A stretch of 37,475 bases of DNA, taken from the NCBI GenBank assembly GCA_012521995.1, contig JAAYLH010000066.1:1-37475 (forward strand), given 5' to 3'. The DNA is from Bacteroidales bacterium. GTDB taxonomy: Bacteria > Bacteroidota > Bacteroidia > Bacteroidales > UBA7960. How positions within the stretch are numbered: position 1 is the first letter of the stretch; every line of letters begins with the position of its first letter. Positions 10,101 to 18,061 of the stretch are shown in pieces. The notes beneath the pieces were generated by a model. It searched no databases. It saw nothing but the letters and a program-made list of their open reading frames with translations, and was not told the DNA's origin. The position numbers were made by a program, and so were the translations under genes.

Positions 10101-10358
10101 GCCCCTGAAGGGATGTCAGTTGAAAACCTTCCTACTTATTTTGGCCATCTTTCCTATGCCATTCAAAAGGCAGAAGGGCATTATGTGTTTTCAATCTTTG
10201 GAGACCTGGAACTCCCTTCCAATGGATTGGAGATCCGGAACTTCAACCAATCAAAGAAGCCTGTCAGGGTGATCATTAATGGAGAAGAGAGTCTGGACTT
10301 TAGTGAAAGCAAGATCAGAGTGAGTGAGTTCCCTGCTGAAGTAGTGATCTATTATTAA
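7167..10358 (+). CDS. Large secreted protein: CBM-like and discoidin domains plus (alpha/alpha)6-like catalytic region, family unassigned
   Basis: A 1063-residue protein with a Sec signal peptide ending near AVSA (residue 26; an in-frame ATG at 7173 is equally possible). Residues about 27-180 resemble a CBM11/CIA30-type galactose-binding fold (ILDNFENPEGWGF, GGNGTIWIDNLTIE). Residues about 190-310 look like an F5/8 type C/discoidin domain (LDGSLETWW, YLRINFLE, GIRELKLLE). Residues about 320-600 seem rich in beta-strands. Residues about 610-1000 look like an (alpha/alpha)6 barrel of the GH15/GH63/GH65/GH94 kind: SYERSWIRDGSLTSSALLKAG, HDSHGQLIYLIREYF, YWDNFFILKGLKDA, then GWHHWAEVVWKD. I do not recognise the family. 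Its position between the PF10091 genes and the transporter suggests periplasmic or extracellular work on the same glucan. The catalytic role is inferred from fold-like motifs. Confidence 0.72.
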   Translation: MIMRDHKIILLAFLHCIFFLPFAVSAQIILDNFENPEGWGFIQSDGVDLNLSMDDGISGKAIRVDYDFTKGTGYGGIQKWFPIDLPENFEISFYVRAESPSNNFEIKFIDERGENVWWVNYRNYDFPEEWTRIRIRPRHIDFAWGPTDDRSLKRIDRIEFTIASFVGGNGTIWIDNLTIETLDPIPEFYPQPLVNSASAARKQGAQLMLDGSLETWWLSKKRRKQYVVLDFQVRREIGGIEIDWLEGYAARAFEVLLSPDAIQWEKVYSVSANQGNTSFIRLSEAEARYLRINFLERTHPKSIGIRELKLLEIEQSVTINDFLRHVAGHSPEGDYPRYFRDEASYWTVMGVNNDRKEALINEEGMVEVDKALFSIEPMIKMGDRVYNWSHVDAQQSLDFFIDYPGFQFSPSVTWTVEDVQFVTGISASGEANKNSQLNIGYLFKNFSSEIKELELYLLLRPFQVNPNYQFLNLPGGAGRIESIREANPGRAINVDGKLIYSLRNYDGFSAIGFDDGSPVGFLRQGIIPEQKAVSDPKGLASGLLKYSIRLQPGELTEFFLVVPFYDQQRDPLMLGNEKIREEFQKTNKFWEDKIDLIRFNLPQSAEKILDTYRSNLVYILINRDEAGIQPGSRSYERSWIRDGSLTSSALLKAGIVEEVRDFIQWYAPYQFENGKVPCVVDFRGPDPVPEHDSHGQLIYLIREYFNFTQDTAFLRRLNPNVLSAVNYIESLVQERSTDYFKYGIDSIRAYYGIVPESISHEGYSEKPMHSYWDNFFILKGLKDAVEIQRILGNEEALEYTTGIRDTFTTNLYNSLRLAMKTRGIDYIPGCVELGDFDPTSTTIALSPCNELKKLPKPEVYNTFERYYEFFKSRRDGTREWVNYTPYENRLIGSFIILDQPERAHDLIDFFLDDQRPQGWHHWAEVVWKDYRNPSFIGDMPHTWVGSDFLNAVRSMFVYENELDELLVLAPALYQDWIDAPEGMSVENLPTYFGHLSYAIQKAEGHYVFSIFGDLELPSNGLEIRNFNQSKKPVRVIINGEESLDFSESKIRVSEFPAEVVIYY

Positions 10359-10380
10359 ATTTCCCGAAAACAATTCTAAC

Positions 10381-12168
10381 ATGGACAAGGCTGAGGCTGC
10401 TACTGCAAACAACAATAATTCCACTGACAGGGTAAGTTTTGCCCAAATGGCTGCATATGGCTCAGGGGGCATCATTCCCATTGCCCTGTTTAATGTTGCG
10501 GGGATACTGGTTGGGCTTATGGGCAATATCAGCCTGGGTTTGAGCGCATTCTGGCTGGGGGTCATTCTGATTATACCGCGTTTGTGGGATGCGGTTTCCG
10601 ACCCTATTATCGGGCACCTTTCTGATAATGCACGTACCCGCTTTGGGAGACGCCGCCCATTTATCCTTCTTGGGGGGATTCTGGTGGGTATCTTTTTTGT
10701 GGTGATGTGGTGGGTGCCCAAAGGGGAAATGATTAGGACCTGGTTCCCCTCTGAAGCAGGATTCCAGGCTTTTCAACTGGTTTATTTCCTGATCTCTCTC
10801 TTGTTGTTTTTTACAGCTTGCACCATTTTTGAAATACCTCATGGGGCCCTGGGCATGGAGATGACCAGTGATTATCACGAACGTACAAAGCTCTTCAGTG
10901 CCAAGAGTTTTGTGGGTAACCTTTTTGCCATGAGTACCCCCTGGCTTTTTGCACTGGCCAATATGGAGATATTCAGGGGGCCAGGTGGAAATGAAGCAGA
11001 TGGCATGCGCTATGTCTCGCTGATGGTTGCCGGATTACTCATTCCACTCTCCCTGTGGTGGTTCTTTTCTTTGCGGGAACCTGGATTTAAACGGGTGGCG
11101 GCCCAGGGGAAAACCCCTTTTTGGAGCGACATGAAACATACCTTCGGAAACCGGAACTTTATCCTGCTTACCCTGACCATTTTTACCCTTGCCATGGGCT
11201 TTAATTTTGTAAACTTGCTCGGATCCTACATACCAATCTTCTATGTGTTTGGTGGGGATAAAGTGGCCGGGGCATACTTGTTGGGAATAAATGGCACGGT
11301 GTGGGCAGTGACAGGACTGCTTGCCGTTTTTCCCCTGAACTGGATCAGTCCCAAGATTGGCAAAAAGAAAACCTTAATGATTGCCATTGCTTTGATGGTT
11401 GTGGCTCAGCTGTCAAAAATTGTCTGTTACAATCCTACTTATCCTTACCTGATAATTATTCCAACCTTGTTGCTCTCGGCAGGCATGTTGTTTTTCTTTA
11501 CGTTGGGGTCTTCTATGGTGGGAGACATTTGCGATGAGGATGATCTCCAAACGGGGCATCGAACGGAAGGAAGCTTTTATTCCATTTTCTGGTGGTTTAT
11601 TAAAATGGGGACTGCCCTGGCCAGTTTTGTGGCAGGTTCCCTCATCGTATTAACTCAGTTCGATCAAACGCAAGTCACCAAGGTGGATGCCTTGGAAGGA
11701 AGTATTAGGGAGATGCGGGTTGAATGGCAAGACATTGAAGAAAATGGAGGGAACTCGGTGGATTTTTTCAGCCTGGTCGACAAAGCCAGGACTCGAGCTT
11801 CAGAGCTTGAAGTTCACCTCGAGGAAAGAGCGCTGAAAAAAAGAATCAATGAAGAACATCTTACCGAATTATTGAAAAAAATCGAGAATTTGGATAGCAG
11901 GCTGAAAGGAATTAAACCTGATGAATCAAATGAAGTTTTAGATCAAAAATTAAAAGAAGTGGAAGAACTAGTTGTTCCGTTAAAACGGCAATCACCTTTT
12001 ACCCTGCTGATGATGCGGGTGGTTGAAATAGGAATACCAATCCTACTAAGCATTTTTTCTATTTTCTTCATTACCCGCTATGCCCTGACCGAAAAACGCT
12101 CACATGAAATCAAGGAACTTCTCCAAATCCGCAATCGGAAGCGGGATATAGCTGAATCCAATCAATGA
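10381..12168 (+). CDS. GPH-type (MelB-like) sugar:cation symporter with coiled-coil insert
   Basis: Inner-membrane secondary transporter of 595 residues with 12 predicted membrane helices, likely importing beta-1,2-gluco-oligosaccharides or sophorose. The GPH/MelB loop motif DPIIGHLSDNARTRFGRRRP lies between helices 2 and 3. Between helix 11 (ending near residue 427) and helix 12 (from about 537) there is an unusual insert of about 110 residues, highly charged with heptad-like spacing and predicted as coiled coil. By the even-helix topology this insert faces the periplasm. A short basic tail follows helix 12. The start ATG lies 22 bases after the preceding gene and the two cytoplasmic enzymes follow, so import is coupled to intracellular breakdown. 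Family assignment is firm; the substrate is inferred from neighbours. Confidence 0.88.
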   Translation: MDKAEAATANNNNSTDRVSFAQMAAYGSGGIIPIALFNVAGILVGLMGNISLGLSAFWLGVILIIPRLWDAVSDPIIGHLSDNARTRFGRRRPFILLGGILVGIFFVVMWWVPKGEMIRTWFPSEAGFQAFQLVYFLISLLLFFTACTIFEIPHGALGMEMTSDYHERTKLFSAKSFVGNLFAMSTPWLFALANMEIFRGPGGNEADGMRYVSLMVAGLLIPLSLWWFFSLREPGFKRVAAQGKTPFWSDMKHTFGNRNFILLTLTIFTLAMGFNFVNLLGSYIPIFYVFGGDKVAGAYLLGINGTVWAVTGLLAVFPLNWISPKIGKKKTLMIAIALMVVAQLSKIVCYNPTYPYLIIIPTLLLSAGMLFFFTLGSSMVGDICDEDDLQTGHRTEGSFYSIFWWFIKMGTALASFVAGSLIVLTQFDQTQVTKVDALEGSIREMRVEWQDIEENGGNSVDFFSLVDKARTRASELEVHLEERALKKRINEEHLTELLKKIENLDSRLKGIKPDESNEVLDQKLKEVEELVVPLKRQSPFTLLMMRVVEIGIPILLSIFSIFFITRYALTEKRSHEIKELLQIRNRKRDIAESNQ

Positions 12169-12204
12169 TTTTCTTTTTGTTCAAACAACCCTTACCAATA
12201 GCCT

Positions 12205-14637
12205 ATGTCATTTCGAATTGAAGGTGAACATTTCGTTCTTAATAACCGCAAGACTTTCCTGAATTCTGGTGAGATTCATTACTTTAGGATTAAGCGGGAA
12301 TGTTGGGGAAAGCATCTTCAGGCAGCCAGGGAGGCTGGACTGAAAACCGTAAGCTCATACGTCCCTTGGGCTTGGCATGAGCCGGAAGAAGGTTTTTTTG
12401 ACTTTAAAGGGGACTCCCTGCCTGAACGCGATCTGGTGGGTTGGCTCGAATTATGCAAAGCAAATGGGTTAACTAGCATCGTTAAACCTGGCCCTTTCAT
12501 CCTTGCAGAATTTCGTGGAGCTGGGTTGCCTGATTGGTTTTTGGAAAATAACGGAGCTTCGGTCCGAATGCATAACAGCGGGGGAGAGGCTGTTTCCAGT
12601 GAGGGCGTGTCTTTGTTCCATCCAGCGTATCTTCAAAATCTTACCTTATGGTATGACCAAGTCTTGCCACTGATCAGTGGGTATGAGATGCGTGCTGGTG
12701 GGCCGGTTATTTTGATGCAGATCTGTAATGAGATTGGCTTGTTTTCCTGGCTCGCCCATCAGGCTGACTATTCAGGCCCTGTTAGTGGAAGGTTCCTTCA
12801 ATATCTAAAAAACAGATTTTCAAGCGTTCAGCAAATGAATGAACTATGGGGAACTGACTTTGATAGTTTTGATCAGATTGAACTTCCTCCTGATGGCAAT
12901 CTTCCCTATGAATCCCGGGGAGACAGAAGCAGGGACTATGAGTGGCATTGTTTCTGGCGTACTTATTATGGAGAGTACCTGAACATGCTGATTCGTAAGG
13001 CCAGGGAACGGGGAATAACCGTTCCCCTTTACCACAATCTCCCGGGCTGGATTTATGGCCACGGATACGAATTTCCGGTGAATATCACCATGTATCAGGA
13101 TCTATATGGTGCCGGGAGTGAACTCTGTTTTGGGATAGATCATATCCCTGAGTTCCTCTCGCACAGGAATATGCACGACGACCGCATCATCAATGATATC
13201 ACCAGGGCCATGCAGGGCAATAAACCCCTTTTCGCTGCAGAGTTTCAAAGCGGCTCACGGGAATACCATGTTGTAACCAACCCAAGGGAGATGGAGCTTT
13301 TTTATAAAGCCAGCATTTCCAACGGATTGACGGGGTGGAATTATTATATGTTCTCCCAGGGGCGCAATCCTGAAAGAAAGGGCTATTCCGGAGATACCTT
13401 TTACTGGTTTACCCCCCTGACCGCTGAAGGAGAAAAAACCAGCACCTTCCCATTGGTGAAAAGGATGAGTCGTATGGTGGATTTCATGGAAAACCTCGTT
13501 GTAGAGGCCAGGCGCAGGGCAGAAATTTGTGTCCTTTTTTATCCGCCTTATTATGCATCCGAACTGGAGCGTCCCGAAACAGGTGCTAGTGCTCTTTCTT
13601 TTGTCCCTTCAGCCATCCGCCGGCCAGCATATTTCGATGGCCTCCTGAAAATTCTGCAGGTGCTCAATATCGATTATGATATGGCTGACCTAAGCCAGGT
13701 GGAAACTGCCGGATTAGAAAAATACAAGCAAGTCTGGGCTTTCACAACCGATGAAATGGATGCAAGGGAACAACAGGTTTTGGTTGACTATTCTAAAACA
13801 GGAGGTCATCTGGTCATTTTTCCTCATTTACCCGACAGGGAAATGTCACAAAAGCCCTGCACAATTTTGCGCGATGCTATCGCCATTGAGCCTGCAGGGA
13901 AATTTGTCATTGATTCACCCCTTATTGATGTCCTTGGCTTAAGAGATATCAAGTGTGCCAATCCCCAAATGGTTTTTGATGAAAATACTCTGTCAAATGC
14001 TGAAATAATTGCCCGAACTCTTTCCGGGGCTCCTTGTGGGTTTGAAATAAGCCTGGGCAAAGGGAAGATGCTTCATTTAGGCACCTGGCTTGGTTTTGAC
14101 ACTGAGGGACATAAACCAGTTTATAAGGCTTTTCTTGAAAAATCCGGTGCTAAGCTCTCCAATGCTATTGCCAATAATGATAACCTTTCCGTAAGGCAAC
14201 GTTTTACTAAACAAAAATCTTCTATCCTTTTTGTTGGTAATTATTACAATGAGGTGCAAACTGGCAATATAACCTATTTACATCCAAAAACTGGGGAGGA
14301 AATCAATATCCCTTTTTCAGGAGAGAACACGATTTGGCCGCCACTATATGGGATTCTGTGCCCGGGGGGGGTGGAAATTACCACAGGACTGGAGATGCTG
14401 CACTGTACCTCTGATATCCTCAATGTTGTCGTTGGAGATGGCTTGATTGAAATTATTTTGTTTGGTGAACGAGACCTGTTGGGGGAACTTGTATTTGAAG
14501 GGGTTCAGGTCGAACGGATAATCAAAGCCTCCCTGAATGATGAAGAACTTGCCTCAATCCTGGTTCAGGGCCGGTACGTATTGAATTATAAACATGACCA
14601 TCAGCAGGAAATGATTCTTAAAATTAAACTTGCGTAA
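12205..14637 (+). CDS. Cytoplasmic GH35-family enzyme, possible beta-1,2-glucosyltransferase
   Basis: An 810-residue protein without a signal peptide. The N-terminal 400 residues form a GH35-type TIM barrel: GEIHYFRIKRECWGKHLQAA, YVPWAWHEPEEGFFDF and KPGPFILAEF. The acid/base Glu176 lies in QICNEIG and the nucleophile Glu346 in PLFAAEFQSG. The typical beta-galactosidase signatures are altered (QICNEIG rather than VQVENEYG). The C-terminal half has a flavodoxin-like/GH42-middle-type region and beta-domains. Known GH35 members are mostly beta-galactosidases, but one from Ignavibacterium album is a beta-1,2-glucosyltransferase found near beta-1,2-glucan genes. Adjacency to a GH94 phosphorylase and a sugar importer makes that activity more likely here than galactosidase. 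The GH94 start follows the stop by four bases. Confidence 0.8.
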   Translation: MSFRIEGEHFVLNNRKTFLNSGEIHYFRIKRECWGKHLQAAREAGLKTVSSYVPWAWHEPEEGFFDFKGDSLPERDLVGWLELCKANGLTSIVKPGPFILAEFRGAGLPDWFLENNGASVRMHNSGGEAVSSEGVSLFHPAYLQNLTLWYDQVLPLISGYEMRAGGPVILMQICNEIGLFSWLAHQADYSGPVSGRFLQYLKNRFSSVQQMNELWGTDFDSFDQIELPPDGNLPYESRGDRSRDYEWHCFWRTYYGEYLNMLIRKARERGITVPLYHNLPGWIYGHGYEFPVNITMYQDLYGAGSELCFGIDHIPEFLSHRNMHDDRIINDITRAMQGNKPLFAAEFQSGSREYHVVTNPREMELFYKASISNGLTGWNYYMFSQGRNPERKGYSGDTFYWFTPLTAEGEKTSTFPLVKRMSRMVDFMENLVVEARRRAEICVLFYPPYYASELERPETGASALSFVPSAIRRPAYFDGLLKILQVLNIDYDMADLSQVETAGLEKYKQVWAFTTDEMDAREQQVLVDYSKTGGHLVIFPHLPDREMSQKPCTILRDAIAIEPAGKFVIDSPLIDVLGLRDIKCANPQMVFDENTLSNAEIIARTLSGAPCGFEISLGKGKMLHLGTWLGFDTEGHKPVYKAFLEKSGAKLSNAIANNDNLSVRQRFTKQKSSILFVGNYYNEVQTGNITYLHPKTGEEINIPFSGENTIWPPLYGILCPGGVEITTGLEMLHCTSDILNVVVGDGLIEIILFGERDLLGELVFEGVQVERIIKASLNDEELASILVQGRYVLNYKHDHQQEMILKIKLA

Positions 14638-14641
14638 GCCA

Positions 14642-17600
14642 ATGAAAATCAGCAATGATGCCAGCTTGTCTGTCGGATTCCTTGAAAATGGCTCAGTAGA
14701 ATATATTCAAGCAGGAAAAGTTAGGGTCAACCTGAGAATGTCCAGCCCTTATGCTCGTTCAGGGACTAGCCTTTATCTTCGGAACCGGAAAAAACCATAC
14801 ACCTTTACAGCACTCACCGGGCCTGAAAGCAAAAGCCAGTTTAAGCTTGAAGACAACAAATATTTTTCTCGCGGACAATGGGAAGGTTTGGAATACCAAT
14901 GCTCCATGGCGCTGGCTCAGGGCAAAACAGAATGGCAGTGGGACGTTTGCATTCGAAATCACAATGAAGAGGAACTTGAACTCGATCTGTTTTTTATTCA
15001 AGACGCTGGATTAAGGGATGCCCAGCCTGGTAATGTAAACGAATATTATGTTAGCCAGTATATTGAACGCCTGGTGCTTGAGGATGAGCTTTATGGACCG
15101 GTTATTTGCTGCCGACAAAATATGAAGCAGTCAGTGGGCCACCCCTGGCTGATGCTCGCTTGCAACAATGGGGCTGAAGCTGCCAGTGTTGATGGGATGC
15201 AGTTTTTTGGGAAAACTTTTCGTGAAACAGGAATTCCAGAAGGACTACTGACCAAAAGACTGGGAGGTGAATACGCAGGAGAATCCTCGGTGGTGGCTTT
15301 ACAGGAAAACCCTTTTGTCTTGAAACCTGAAATGGAACATTCCAGTATTTTTCTTGCATTATTCATAGCTGACCATCCTGAAGCTACATCAGTAAATGAC
15401 CTCATTAAATTAAGGGATGTTTTTCCTAAAAAGGGGGAAATCAATTTCTTAACAGGTGAAAACGGCTGGAGAAAGTTTTCCTCTAGTTTTTTTGATGCTC
15501 CAACCTATTTTCCAGCGGATGATCTGACAGTTGAAGAACTGAATGAATTCTTCGGGCAGGAAAGAAGGCACTCCGAATGGGAAAATGAACACTTGCTTTC
15601 TTTTTTTAAAGGCGATTCTGACCATGTGGTCCTAAAAACTAAGGAAATTAGAGCCGAGAGGCCCCACGGACACATCATGCAGGCCAATACAGGCCTTCTG
15701 CCTGGTGAGAGCATCATGTCAACCAATCCCTTTGCCTGCGGGGTTTTTAATGCTCACCTTACACAGGGGAATACCAATTTTAATGTTCTGCTTTCTATTT
15801 TCTCCAATCAGTTTAACCTGGCTTCTGAAACTGGACAAAGAATTTTTTTCAAGCAGGGCGATAACTATTGCTTGTTGGGTATTCCTTCCGCATTCGAAAT
15901 GGGGCTTAATCATTGCCGGTGGATCTATAAATCAGGTCATCAATTGTTCCAGGTACGAAGTTGGACTACACCCGATAATCCCCAAGTGAACCTGGATTTT
16001 AAGGTAATCAGGGGGAGTGTGGCTAGTATCCTTGTCTCTCATCATTTTGATGAAGGGAATGCCTGGCAAATTACCCTGACTAAACAATCCCGACAACACA
16101 TTCTCAAACCCGGTCCTGAGAGCCTGATAGCTGAAAAGTTTCCATGTGCGCAATTCAGAATAGTTATCCAGGGCAGGGATCAAAAAGTTATCGCAGGCCA
16201 CGATGAACTGCTTCGCCCGGATGGGATGCGTTTTCGCAATGATCTTCTTGTTTTTAAAGTGAAGGAAATTTCCGCCTTTTCAATGAGTATTGTCGGGGAA
16301 GTCGTTAAGCCTGTCACGGAAGTGTTATTTGAAGATGCTGATCAGCAATTTTCAAAAGATTGCCTCAAGGCAAGCAAGGCATGGAAAGACCTTTCTTTGG
16401 GCCTGGAAATTAGAAGCGATCAGGCAGATGTCCTTGCAATTCGCGAAATTCTTCCCTGGTATGGAATGAATGCTTTGACCCATTTTCTCACCCCATACGG
16501 GCTGGAACAATTCGGAGGCGCTGCCTGGGGCACGCGTGATGTCTCCCAGGGGCCCATCGACCTGCTGCTCAGCTTGGGAAAATCGGGGGCAGCCCGCCAG
16601 GTGCTGCTCGCCATTTTCTCTAATCAGAACCCTGATGGCGGATGGCCTCAGTGGTGGATGTTCGACACCTACCACTACATCCGCGCCCAAGAAGCCCACG
16701 GAGATATCATTTACTGGACTGTTATTGCTCTGGCCAAATACATCAGGGTTACAGGGGATTTTGATATTCTGGACGAGGTCTTGCCATATTATCATGAAAA
16801 GGAAAAAGAGCAGCCCGAACCTACTCCATTGAAAGAGCATATCGATCGCTTAATTGATAGGATCATTTCTTCTTTTATTTCTGGCACCGCTCTCGTTCCC
16901 TTCGGGGGAGGGGACTGGAACGACTCCCTGCAGCCTGTCAGCGAGGAACTGGCTGCCCGTTTGATTTCTTCTTGGACGGTTCAGATGAATTATCAGGCAT
17001 TTTTAGAATGGGCTGGTATCATGGAAAAAATAAAAGATACCGTTAAAGCAAAATCTCTTTTTAAAACCTGCGAGGAGATCTTGTCTGATTTCAACAAACA
17101 TCTTGTTAAGGATGGGGTGGTGGCAGGCTACGGTCTTTTAGGATCCGACGGCAGCATCAATGTGCTGCTGCACCCAGCAGATAAGAAAACAGGCATCCAA
17201 TACAGTCTTCTCCCTATGGACCGTGGGGTGATCAGCGGAATATTTTCTCCGGAGCAGGCGAAAGACCATCAGGAGATCGTTGAAAAATATTTGAAAGGTC
17301 CTGATGGTGCAAGGCTGATGGACCGGCCCCTTAAATATCGGGGAGGGGTTCAGAAAATTTTCCAGAGAGCCGAGAGCAGCACCTTCTTCGGAAGGGAAAT
17401 TGGCCTGATGTATATTCATGAACACATCCGGTATGCAGAATCCCTAGCAAGGACCGGTAAAGCAGAAGCCTTTGTAAAAGCCCTCCGCCAGGCTATCCCG
17501 GTAGCTTACCGAGAGGTCGTCCCTCAGGGCGATATCAGGCAGTCGAACTGCTATTTCAGTAGTTCCGACATTATTTTCAAAAGCCGCTATGAAGCTGATG

Positions 17601-17986
17601 AACGTTACCACGAAATCAACTTAGGGAGGTGGACCTTCAGGGGCGGCTGGAGAATCTACTCCAGTGGCCCGGGGATCTATATTGGACTTGTTGTTTCGAC
17701 CTTGCTTGGAATACGGACCGAAGCAGAGAAACTGATCCTCGACCCCGTAATGCCCATTTCCTTTAATGGGTTGTCAGCCTCATTAAAATTATTGGGGTAC
17801 AATGTCCGGATCCATTACCGAATCACCCGGGATTGCTGCGGCCCGGAATCCATTCGACTCAATGGCAAGAAAATCCTTTTTGAAAGGGAAGAAAACCAGT
17901 ATCGTAAAGGTGGCGCTGCGGTAATCATCAAAAGTATGTTGGATTTGATGCAATCATCTGGAAATAGCCTTGAAATAGAAATGTGA
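14642..17986 (+). CDS. GH94 phosphorylase, probable 1,2-beta-oligoglucan phosphorylase
   Basis: Cytoplasmic enzyme (no signal peptide) predicted to split beta-1,2-gluco-oligosaccharides with phosphate, releasing alpha-glucose 1-phosphate and saving ATP. I chose the ATG at 14642, four bases after the GH35 stop, rather than the TTG at 14630, giving 1114 residues. That length fits the 1,2-beta-oligoglucan (sophoro-oligosaccharide) phosphorylase branch of GH94 and is longer than typical cellobiose phosphorylases. The N-terminal half is the beta-sandwich region. The (alpha/alpha)6 barrel includes GAAWGTRDVSQGPIDLLLS, NPDGGWPQWW and PFGGGDWNDSLQP, where the GDWND signature (about 757-761) holds the general acid. 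Phosphate-site residues are expected in the later HEHIRYAESLA/VVPQGDIRQSNCY region. Exact linkage specificity is inferred from length and locus. Confidence 0.87.
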   Translation: MKISNDASLSVGFLENGSVEYIQAGKVRVNLRMSSPYARSGTSLYLRNRKKPYTFTALTGPESKSQFKLEDNKYFSRGQWEGLEYQCSMALAQGKTEWQWDVCIRNHNEEELELDLFFIQDAGLRDAQPGNVNEYYVSQYIERLVLEDELYGPVICCRQNMKQSVGHPWLMLACNNGAEAASVDGMQFFGKTFRETGIPEGLLTKRLGGEYAGESSVVALQENPFVLKPEMEHSSIFLALFIADHPEATSVNDLIKLRDVFPKKGEINFLTGENGWRKFSSSFFDAPTYFPADDLTVEELNEFFGQERRHSEWENEHLLSFFKGDSDHVVLKTKEIRAERPHGHIMQANTGLLPGESIMSTNPFACGVFNAHLTQGNTNFNVLLSIFSNQFNLASETGQRIFFKQGDNYCLLGIPSAFEMGLNHCRWIYKSGHQLFQVRSWTTPDNPQVNLDFKVIRGSVASILVSHHFDEGNAWQITLTKQSRQHILKPGPESLIAEKFPCAQFRIVIQGRDQKVIAGHDELLRPDGMRFRNDLLVFKVKEISAFSMSIVGEVVKPVTEVLFEDADQQFSKDCLKASKAWKDLSLGLEIRSDQADVLAIREILPWYGMNALTHFLTPYGLEQFGGAAWGTRDVSQGPIDLLLSLGKSGAARQVLLAIFSNQNPDGGWPQWWMFDTYHYIRAQEAHGDIIYWTVIALAKYIRVTGDFDILDEVLPYYHEKEKEQPEPTPLKEHIDRLIDRIISSFISGTALVPFGGGDWNDSLQPVSEELAARLISSWTVQMNYQAFLEWAGIMEKIKDTVKAKSLFKTCEEILSDFNKHLVKDGVVAGYGLLGSDGSINVLLHPADKKTGIQYSLLPMDRGVISGIFSPEQAKDHQEIVEKYLKGPDGARLMDRPLKYRGGVQKIFQRAESSTFFGREIGLMYIHEHIRYAESLARTGKAEAFVKALRQAIPVAYREVVPQGDIRQSNCYFSSSDIIFKSRYEADERYHEINLGRWTFRGGWRIYSSGPGIYIGLVVSTLLGIRTEAEKLILDPVMPISFNGLSASLKLLGYNVRIHYRITRDCCGPESIRLNGKKILFEREENQYRKGGAAVIIKSMLDLMQSSGNSLEIEM

Positions 17987-18005
17987 GATCAGAAAAGGCT
18001 TAACG

Positions 18006-18040
18006 TTTGCAATCAAAAATAAAACGAATCAATACCTTTC
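18006..18040 (+). promoter_or_regulatory. Possible Bacteroidota promoter before GH3
   Basis: TTTG at 18006-18009 is followed, after 23 bases, by TACCTTTC at 18033-18040, one base off the TAnnTTTG consensus. The spacing is slightly long compared with the usual 19-21. It sits in the 75-base spacer between the GH94 and GH3 genes and could give the GH3 gene its own transcript. Confidence 0.35.
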
Positions 18041-18061
18041 AATGAGAATATTTCTTTGCCT

